DNA of 11,700 bases from Mesoaciditogaceae bacterium (GTDB taxonomy: Bacteria; Thermotogota; Thermotogae; Mesoaciditogales; Mesoaciditogaceae). The stretch's first letter is position 1. Every line of letters begins with the position of its first letter. The position numbers were made by a program, and so were the translations under genes. The notes under the pieces were generated by a model. It worked only from the letters and a program-made list of their open reading frames with translations. It did not search any database and was not told the origin of the DNA. The stretch spans positions 1 through 11,700 of the forward strand of contig WFSH01000277.1 of NCBI GenBank assembly GCA_015486145.1. The letters run 5' to 3'. Of the stretch, positions 6,703 through 11,700 are shown piece by piece.

Positions 6703-8400
6703 TCAAGGTGTTTGTTTAAGATTCACAAGCTGCGCTATCATGGCGTCAGAGGTGGTTATAACACGCGCATTTGCTTGAAACGTTCTTTCTGCAACTATCA
6801 TGTTGGTAAATTCCTTAGCAAGATCAACATTTGACATTTCTAAAGCACCGGGTATGAAGGTTCCACGTCCCCCGGTACCTGCAGGGCCGATCTGTGGAGT
6901 GCCACTATTTGCAGATTTAGAGTAAAGAGAATTTCCAATTGCGTTAAGCCCAGCTGGGTTGTTAAAGTTCGCGAGGGCAATCTGCCCAAGAATGTCGGTC
7001 ATTCCGTTGGAAAATGTTCCAATGATCTGTCCGGATTGGTTCATGGCGAAGGATTGCAGCGTTCCTTGAGCATTACCATTTTGTGATGTTATTGCCGCCG
7101 AAGCGTTTCCGGCGAGATCCGTTAACTGTGTGAAATCAATCTGAGATTTAACAATTCCGGCTCCATCCGAGGTGTTGAATGAGATACCGGTGGGAGCACC
7201 AGTCGTGGCTCCGCCAGAAGTGTAGCTTCCAAGCAGTCTTCCAGATGCGTTGAATTCGACAATTCCAAAGGAAGATGAGGTTGCCGATCCACTCGCAGTC
7301 ACCAATTTTACAGGGGTTCCGTTGGCAAGTCTTGCATCCCATGCCCAAGCGGTTGAGGTCGAACTTCCGCTAACCGTGCCGAGGTTGGTGAAATCTATGT
7401 ACACCGTGTAAGCCTTCCCGAGTGAATCGTATATTTGTGTTGATGTGGTGTACGTTGGATCGGTGTAGGTGGCTGTCACGGAATTTGCCGTGTTGTCCGA
7501 TTCTGTGAAAGATATTGCCCCCGTAGATGGAAGTGTGATGGTTGTTCCGCTGACCGTTGTTGTTGAGGAAGTGGTTGCCAAAGTTATCGAGGTTCCGCTT
7601 TTATCAATATAAAGATTTTTAGAGTTGTCGTTGGTAACGTTACCGTATTGATCCAACGTTATTTTTCCACTTAATGTTGCCCCTGTACTGTCTCCTGTAG
7701 GAGCACCAATAACCTTCGCAGTCCAATCGTAGGTTTTGCTGTTGGAAAAAGGATTGAAGTTTTGCCTGTCAAGTTTGAAAGTGAATTGTACAGTGTAAGT
7801 ATCCCCGTTATTTGCCGTAACTGTAAGTGTTACCGGCTGAACGCCCGTGGTGGAATCGAGGTTTCCACTGATTCCCATTTTGGTGGTTGCTTTTGCGCTC
7901 ATCGTCTCGTTTGCGGATATTTGAATGGGTCCCACTGGGTTATTCGTGTTGACGTGTCTGTTTCCCTTGGCATCCACTTGCGCTTCCCATCCCATGACTT
8001 TGTAACCAGTGCCGGCTTGAACCAACGTGCCATTTTGGTCAACATTAAAATTTCCAGCACGTGTGTAAAAATCGTTACTTCCGTTATTGACGACGAAAAA
8101 TCCATCTCCTTGGATTGCCAAATCGGTCTTTTTGCCCGTATTTTGAAAGCTTCCTTGACTCATGATCTTATCTATAGACGCGATTTGTGTGCCCAATCCA
8201 ACAGCCATGGGATTAACTCCACCTATGTCTTTTTGTGGTGATCGTGCCGCTCGAATGGCTTGAAGTAAAGCCGATTCAAAAGTAACCCGTGATTCTTTGA
8301 ATCCAACTGTGTTGACGTTTGCTATGTTGTTACCTATAACGTCCATATCAGTTTGCGAACCTTGCAATCCAGTTATGCCGCTGTAAAGCGATCTCATCAT
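6703..8400 (-). CDS. flgE: flagellar hook protein FlgE
   Basis: 565 residues, clearly longer than the roughly 400 of enteric FlgE. It is exported through the flagellar type III system and polymerises into the hook. The N-terminal D0/D1 region carries LYSGITGLQGSQTDMDVIGN (5-24), then NTVGFKESR (30-38) and LAIQGDGFFVV (94-104). The C-terminus has GALEMSNVDLAKEF (518-531) and the amphipathic ERTFQANARVI helix. The centre (about 185-460) is rich in Thr, Ser and Gly. It seems to contain two related beta modules, 188-257 and 318-392, which would account for the extra length. The start is the first of two ATGs (8398-8400), with AGGAG at 8411-8415 beyond a ten-base spacer that contains a three-codon ATG-AAA-AAA-TGA. 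Confidence 0.97.
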   Translation of the reverse strand: MMRSLYSGITGLQGSQTDMDVIGNNIANVNTVGFKESRVTFESALLQAIRAARSPQKDIGGVNPMAVGLGTQIASIDKIMSQGSFQNTGKKTDLAIQGDGFFVVNNGSNDFYTRAGNFNVDQNGTLVQAGTGYKVMGWEAQVDAKGNRHVNTNNPVGPIQISANETMSAKATTKMGISGNLDSTTGVQPVTLTVTANNGDTYTVQFTFKLDRQNFNPFSNSKTYDWTAKVIGAPTGDSTGATLSGKITLDQYGNVTNDNSKNLYIDKSGTSITLATTSSTTTVSGTTITLPSTGAISFTESDNTANSVTATYTDPTYTTSTQIYDSLGKAYTVYIDFTNLGTVSGSSTSTAWAWDARLANGTPVKLVTASGSATSSSFGIVEFNASGRLLGSYTSGGATTGAPTGISFNTSDGAGIVKSQIDFTQLTDLAGNASAAITSQNGNAQGTLQSFAMNQSGQIIGTFSNGMTDILGQIALANFNNPAGLNAIGNSLYSKSANSGTPQIGPAGTGGRGTFIPGALEMSNVDLAKEFTNMIVAERTFQANARVITTSDAMIAQLVNLKQTP

Positions 8401-8415
8401 TTTTTCATCACTCCT

Positions 8416-9069
8416 TTAAGTATCAGAAACGCTTTTAACACTTGATAATGGATAATCCACGCCATTCACCGTGACGTATATTTGTCCGTTTTCGAATTTG
8501 ACTTCACTTATTTTTCCAGTTTTTACGCCACTGAGTTGTAATTGTGCTCCATTTTTTTGAATGGCGTCTATTTCGTAGTTGTAAGTTCCATCTGGTACCT
8601 GAATACCGTTGGAGTTGGTGGCTGGCCATACGTAATTGTGATTTCCGGCATTGAGCCATCCCAATTTTTCCACATCAACAACGTTTCCGTTGGAATCGAA
8701 GAACTTAACGTAAGTGAGTGCACTTTGTGGAAGGTTAAAGCTCACAGTTCCCGCTTTTCCAGATATAACGTCCAAATTGTTTGACTGTAAAGAAACTTTT
8801 TTCCCAACCAAAGAGGCTGCTTGAAGCTGCATAGACGATGAAAAAGTTTTTTCAAAATTGCTAAAAGAGTTGGCGAGATTTGTGGTTTGTTCGAGAGCCG
8901 TAAATTGTGCCATCTGCGATACAAATTGAGTGTTATTCATGGGATTAAGAGGATTTTGGTTTTCAAGTTGTGTAACGAGCAACTTAAGGAACGTGTCCTT
9001 CCCCAATGACTTAGAATTTTTAACACTTCCAACCGATATGGTTGGATTTATTCGATTAACTCCAAACAC
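8416..9069 (-). CDS. flgD: flagellar hook assembly (cap) protein FlgD
   Basis: About 217 residues. FlgD forms the scaffold cap that lets FlgE subunits polymerise and is lost when the hook is finished. The N-terminal signature is clear: KDTFLKLLVTQLENQNPLNP followed by MNNTQFVSQMAQFTALEQ. The C-terminal half has the FlgD tudor/Ig-like fold pattern, with FFDSNGNVV, the W-x-AGNHNYVW-type strand and VPDGTYNYEI. Two GTG codons compete for the start. The one at 9073-9075 directly abuts the AGGAGGT site (9076-9082), leaving no spacer. The one at 9067-9069 gives a six-base spacer and is preferred here, making the protein two residues shorter than the longest reading. It lies 15 bases upstream of flgE. 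Confidence 0.95.
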   Translation of the reverse strand: MFGVNRINPTISVGSVKNSKSLGKDTFLKLLVTQLENQNPLNPMNNTQFVSQMAQFTALEQTTNLANSFSNFEKTFSSSMQLQAASLVGKKVSLQSNNLDVISGKAGTVSFNLPQSALTYVKFFDSNGNVVDVEKLGWLNAGNHNYVWPATNSNGIQVPDGTYNYEIDAIQKNGAQLQLSGVKTGKISEVKFENGQIYVTVNGVDYPLSSVKSVSDT

Positions 9070-9075
9070 TTTCAC

Positions 9076-9082
9076 ACCTCCT
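9076..9082 (-). promoter_or_regulatory. flgD ribosome binding site
   Basis: AGGAGGT on the minus strand overlaps the end of fliK. It touches the first GTG (9075) with no spacer but lies six bases from the second GTG (9069), which makes the downstream GTG the likelier flgD start. Confidence 0.6.
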
Positions 9083-10671
9083 CATTCATAGGCTTTCTTG
9101 AAGTCATCACTGAATTTTCCACTTTCTCTTTGTCTTTTTCTTTGCCCGTCGTTGTTGTTTCGCCCATGACCCTTATCGTTATTTTCAAACCACTGCTGGG
9201 CATTTAGTTGAACGCTAACAACGTTAAAATTCAAGTTTGAAAGTTGGTTAACAACGATAGGTATGACCATTCTTAAAAGTTCCTGCGTCTGCAGTTTTTC
9301 AGCGTTCATCGTCAAAATGGTTTTTCCTCCCTTTTCCACCATTATTATCGACACTTTTCCAAGTTTAGGAGGGTTCAATTTGATTTCTAACTTAAGGGGT
9401 GGCTTGTGATTTTCAAGTGCCTTGATAACAGCTTGAGATATCTTGTGAACGATGTGATTCAAAATTTCATGTTCTTTGCCCTGTTCCTTAAAGATCGTGT
9501 TCGCTTTAGTATGGGGTACGGCTCCTCTGCTTACTTGAGGAAGAGATGTGTAAGCTTCATTTCTTCTTACAGGTTTAACCACGTGCATTTTGTTGATAAT
9601 TTTTGCGTTTCTCGTGCTAATCTTTGAATTAATACGAGCACTCTCGATCTTTATTTGAACGTTGTTTTCAGGGATGTCGATATGAGCAGAGCTAACGATT
9701 TGTTCTGAGTTAAAACGAAAAATGTGCCCTTGTTTAGGATCCCCTCCGTATTTTTTCCCATTTAATCCGAATTTGTTACCTTCAACCAACTCCTCACCTT
9801 TTACAGTTAAGAAAGGCACGGGTGTCGGATTTCTGTTGTTTGAATTTGCTTTTGTGTTGTATTTAACGACTTTGCTTCCGTTGACTTTGTGTTCATTATT
9901 CTTCGCCAAGAGAACGGTTGCCTTTGAAAAATCCTCTTTTTGAGGAAGTGTTTTTTTCAGTTTGTCTCTCACGTCTTTCTCTTGAGTTTGAGAGAAACCA
10001 ACTTGAGTTTTGGAGGAGTTTCTCCTCAAAAAAGCTCCTTTCAAATAAGTTAAGTTACTTGGTTTTCTTTTCACCGTCAACTTATCGGCTTTTCGTTCTT
10101 GTGTGTGATCATTTTTTTCTTCATTTTTTTTACTTTTAGGCTGTTGAGACGCAATGGGATCTATCAAAGGCCTTTTTGGAACTTTTTTGTTGAAAATTAT
10201 GGTTGAATCCTTTTTTTGGGCAATGTCGCCATTTCCCTGGAGATTTTTAGAATGCGACAGCTTATTCTTCTCTTTTGAAGTGTCAACTTTTGAACTATCA
10301 ACCGCATCTGAGTTTTTAGAGATGTGAGACGATTTAAACAATTCGTGTGTTTGAATTTTCTTTAAATGCTTTGGTGAAATGGTTTTTTGCATCGGTAAAC
10401 AGAAATTCATCGCGTGAGAAAATTCATCTTTGGAATTTGATTTTTTCTTCGTTTTAGCACTTTTTGGATTTTTTTTGTCCGTGTTTTCCACCGGTTTTTT
10501 AGAGTTTTGGACCTTTGGATCTGTTTTTTTATTTGCCGCAGTACTTTTGGCCGTAACATTTACGGGCAATTTAAATTTTTTATCTTTATTTTGTTGGGCT
10601 TTGATCGATTTGTCATTTTTTCCCTTGTTTTTGATTTCCAAAAGGTTCAACAAAGTCCCAGAAAGCTTCAT
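9082..10671 (-). CDS. fliK: flagellar hook-length control protein FliK
   Basis: 529 residues; FliK measures the hook and switches export from hook to filament substrates. The first 390 or so residues are lysine-, serine- and asparagine-rich, low in hydrophobics and likely disordered, as expected of the secreted ruler segment. The C-terminal Flg_hook domain covers about 399-496, with the diagnostic KLEIKLNPPKLGKVSI (427-442). Further helices and strands follow (LLRMVIPIVVNQLSNLNFNV), and then a very basic tail of about 33 residues. The AAA-rich lysine codons make this the most AT-rich gene of the array. The ATG at 10669-10671 overlaps the stop of the upstream gene in ATGA with only a weak GGTG site, so coupling is probable. 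The N-terminal part cannot be identified by motif. Confidence 0.9.
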   Translation of the reverse strand: MKLSGTLLNLLEIKNKGKNDKSIKAQQNKDKKFKLPVNVTAKSTAANKKTDPKVQNSKKPVENTDKKNPKSAKTKKKSNSKDEFSHAMNFCLPMQKTISPKHLKKIQTHELFKSSHISKNSDAVDSSKVDTSKEKNKLSHSKNLQGNGDIAQKKDSTIIFNKKVPKRPLIDPIASQQPKSKKNEEKNDHTQERKADKLTVKRKPSNLTYLKGAFLRRNSSKTQVGFSQTQEKDVRDKLKKTLPQKEDFSKATVLLAKNNEHKVNGSKVVKYNTKANSNNRNPTPVPFLTVKGEELVEGNKFGLNGKKYGGDPKQGHIFRFNSEQIVSSAHIDIPENNVQIKIESARINSKISTRNAKIINKMHVVKPVRRNEAYTSLPQVSRGAVPHTKANTIFKEQGKEHEILNHIVHKISQAVIKALENHKPPLKLEIKLNPPKLGKVSIIMVEKGGKTILTMNAEKLQTQELLRMVIPIVVNQLSNLNFNVVSVQLNAQQWFENNDKGHGRNNNDGQRKRQRESGKFSDDFKKAYE

Positions 10672-11315
10672 TTTTTCACACCAGCCAAGGTATTCACTAT
10701 AGATGCTGCCAGAGTTGCGTTGGACTGAGCTATGGATTGCAAAAGCGTTCCGGCGATATTGGGTGATAAATTCATCAAGGCATCCACAAGCACTGTAATG
10801 GGGATCTTGGAGTTGGCCAGAATTTTACCCATTTTCGTTGGGTCACTGTTACTTATCCATTGATCGAGAGTTTTTATTCTGTGTTGATAACTCTGATAGG
10901 TCTCTTGCTCTTGTTTGAATTTTTTTATCTCAGACTGTATTTTGCTTTGAGACAAAGCTAAGGCATTTTGCAGAGCTTTCAAATTTTTTTCCTTTTCCTC
11001 TATTTTGATTTCCTTTGCGTTTAAGGATGCAGCTCGGGTGTCAAGAACCTTTTGAAAAGCGTTAAGCCTTGTTTCCAAGAGTTTTTGATAAGGCATAACT
11101 CTTAAGGAGGTGTATTTCACCGATTTTCCGAGAAGAGGTACTCTTTTAATGATCGAAGCTGTGTAACTCTTCAAGTCGGAAAAAGGTTTAACCCCATATA
11201 AACTTAGCCTGTTTGTTTCAAAATACAGGTATCCTCCAAAAAACATGATGAATATCACGACAAAAAGAACGAGAAAAACGACGAAAAACGTCAACCCCTT
11301 TTTCTTCTTTGCCAC
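10668..11315 (-). CDS. MotE-like membrane-anchored coiled-coil protein with MgtE N-domain-like C-terminus
   Basis: 215 residues. A basic N-terminus (AKKKKG) precedes one membrane helix at about 9-31. A juxtamembrane region follows, then a long predicted coiled coil at about 78-150 and a C-terminal helical domain (157-212). That domain has the repeat pattern of MgtE N-terminal domains: DPTKMGKILANS, LVDALMNLSPNIAGTLLQSI, then ATLAASIVNTL. This is the architecture of the MotE family proteins often encoded beside fliJ/fliK. Their mechanism is poorly known, though a role at the motor or stator is suspected. The start is GTG at 11313-11315 with AGGAGGT at 11322-11328, six bases upstream. No fliJ or export gene precedes it, so it is the first gene of the visible operon. 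The family call is fairly sure; the function is not. Confidence 0.85.
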   Translation of the reverse strand: MAKKKKGLTFFVVFLVLFVVIFIMFFGGYLYFETNRLSLYGVKPFSDLKSYTASIIKRVPLLGKSVKYTSLRVMPYQKLLETRLNAFQKVLDTRAASLNAKEIKIEEKEKNLKALQNALALSQSKIQSEIKKFKQEQETYQSYQHRIKTLDQWISNSDPTKMGKILANSKIPITVLVDALMNLSPNIAGTLLQSIAQSNATLAASIVNTLAGVKK

Positions 11316-11321
11316 AAAAAT

Positions 11322-11328
11322 ACCTCCT
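11322..11328 (-). promoter_or_regulatory. ribosome binding site of the first operon gene
   Basis: AGGAGGT on the minus strand, six bases before the GTG at 11315, is a strong site and fixes the start of the MotE-like gene. Confidence 0.65.
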
Positions 11329-11396
11329 CATATGATTTTTCAATTTTAACGGTGGAATATCCTATCGATTTCATCCAATCTTTCAAAACCCACCAC

Positions 11397-11426
11397 ATTT
11401 TATCGACGTGTATTTTCTCATCTTAA
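11397..11426 (-). promoter_or_regulatory. weak candidate promoter for the flagellar operon
   Basis: Read on the minus strand, TTAAGA (11421-11426; four of six matches to TTGACA) lies 18 bases before TAAAAT (11397-11402; five of six matches to TATAAT). Transcription would start near 11390, giving a leader of about 75 bases before the GTG of the MotE-like gene. In AT-rich DNA such a match can occur by chance, and I see no sigma28-type promoter as an alternative. Confidence 0.25.
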
Positions 11427-11431
11427 CCGAG

Positions 11432-11484
11432 AGAGAATTGATGGTTTTCTTCATTTTTGTGTGGATAAAACATGACAATTCTCT
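11432..11484. repeat. 9-bp inverted repeat in the upstream intergenic region
   Basis: AGAGAATTG (11432-11440) and CAATTCTCT (11476-11484) are perfect inverted copies separated by 35 bases. The separation is long for an RNA hairpin. It could be two half-sites of a DNA-binding protein or the ends of a decayed element. A separate ten-base palindrome, TTTGATCAAA, follows at 11499-11508. Confidence 0.4.
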
Positions 11485-11601
11485 ATTCTGTCCTTGAGTT
11501 TGATCAAAGTCATTCAAAAAGCCTTGTCATCAAACAAAAGAACAAACACCCTTGAAGCCTTCGTCAAAACATATGAAGACGCCATACAAGATGTGAAATA
11601 A
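11476..11601 (+). pseudogene. possible decayed plus-strand coding remnant ending in KTYEDAIQDVK
   Basis: In plus frame one, 41 sense codons run from after the TGA at 11473-11475 to the TAA at 11599-11601. The end, NTLEAFVKTYEDAIQDVK, reads like the amphipathic C-terminus of a real protein. The same frame is also open from 11350 to the TGA, including the protein-like stretch RRVFSHLNRERIDGFLHF. One in-frame stop therefore separates two halves of about 41 codons each. There is no good start codon with a ribosome binding site. I cannot name the family; a degraded transposase or other accessory gene is possible. Its last codons form the left arm of the structured element that follows, an arrangement seen when such elements sit at gene ends. 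It could also be chance. Confidence 0.3.
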
Positions 11602-11611
11602 CAAAGCTGGA

Positions 11612-11626
11612 GGCACAGGATGTGCC
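11612..11626 (+). repeat. GGA-loop hairpin 1
   Basis: GGCACA-GGA-TGTGCC: six perfect pairs closing a GGA loop, with CAGGATG at the apex. It is the more stable of the two and lies 11 bases after the TAA of the upstream plus-strand frame. Confidence 0.7.
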
Positions 11627-11638
11627 GAGAAAGCGAAT

Positions 11639-11653
11639 CTAACAGGATGTTAG
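11639..11653 (+). repeat. GGA-loop hairpin 2
   Basis: CTAACA-GGA-TGTTAG: six perfect pairs closing the same GGA loop, 12 bases after hairpin 1. The apex ACAGGATGT is identical in both, while the outer three stem pairs differ but still pair. This is covariation within the window and suggests that the structure is selected rather than copied. Confidence 0.7.
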
Positions 11654-11700
11654 TATGCAGCGTGCTCTGTTATGAGCATCTTGTATGGAACAAACGTCTG

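Larger units (their letters stand above)
11577..11699 (+). ncRNA. candidate structured RNA with two CAGGATG (CsrA-site-like) hairpins
   Basis: An outer stem of 12 perfect pairs, CCATACAAGATG (11582-11593) with CATCTTGTATGG (11677-11688), is extended by AGACG (11577-11581) with CGTCT (11695-11699) across a six-base bulge. Inside are hairpins GGCACA-GGA-TGTGCC (11612-11626) and CTAACA-GGA-TGTTAG (11639-11653), and a weaker third stem, TGCTC/GAGCA (11663-11678), that shares bases with the closing stem. Both strong hairpins contain CAGGATG, the repeat described for CsrB-type RNAs, with GGA in the loop on the plus strand only. I see no clear promoter or terminator. A dispersed repeat or an element end is the main alternative. 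Confidence 0.4.

Noticed and set aside
7762..8241. 159-codon plus-strand frame
   Set aside because: Antisense to the conserved N-terminal part of flgE, with unnatural composition; flgE is certain.
11577..11699. CRISPR array
   Set aside because: Only two short hairpins sharing nine bases, no repeat-spacer periodicity.
11581..11700. Minus-strand frame reading HPVRFAFSAHPVPPA through the hairpins
   Set aside because: No start codon; the repeated HPV arises from the two CATCCTGT apices. A translation artefact of the structured element.

Overview
The window suggests a member of the Thermotogota (Thermotogae). This rests on gene content and on remembered gene order: flgD-flgE-flbD-motA-motB-fliL-fliM-fliY, with a two-active-site CheC-type FliY, a short FlbD, an acylphosphatase and a TmcAL gene on one strand. 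I have no database match, and the genus is left open. Base composition is moderate to AT-rich. Five of the thirteen genes appear to start at GTG or TTG.

Layout. Nearly everything between 265 and 11315 is one uninterrupted array of thirteen minus-strand genes, so transcription runs from high to low coordinates. In order these are a MotE-like membrane coiled-coil protein, fliK, flgD, flgE, flbD, motA, motB, fliL, fliM, fliY, an acylphosphatase, an unrecognised four-helix membrane protein, and tmcAL. Adjacent genes overlap by 4 or 11 bases or are separated by at most 17 bases, and there is no internal terminator or promoter that I can see. It looks like a single, largely translationally coupled operon.

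Working together. FlgD caps and assembles FlgE into the hook, and FliK sets hook length. MotA and MotB form the ion-driven stator, FliL and FlbD (SwrD family) support stator output, and FliM and FliY form the switch that binds and dephosphorylates CheY-P. The last three genes are not obviously flagellar. Acylphosphatase is a small hydrolase, TmcAL makes N4-acetylcytidine at the wobble position of elongator tRNA-Met, and the protein between them is unassigned.

Flanks. The left flank (1-264) has no gene I can support. It holds one strong 12-bp hairpin at 126-155, whose three G-U wobble pairs form only in plus-strand RNA, inside a larger set of direct and inverted repeats. The right flank (11316-11700) is the most unusual part. 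It contains an apparent decayed plus-strand reading frame ending at 11601. This runs into a compact structured element (11577-11699) in which a 12-bp closing stem surrounds two GGA-loop hairpins. Both hairpins carry CAGGATG, the classical repeat of CsrB-type CsrA-sequestering RNAs. Whether this is a CsrA-binding RNA beside a flagellar operon or a dispersed repeat that resembles one is the main open question.
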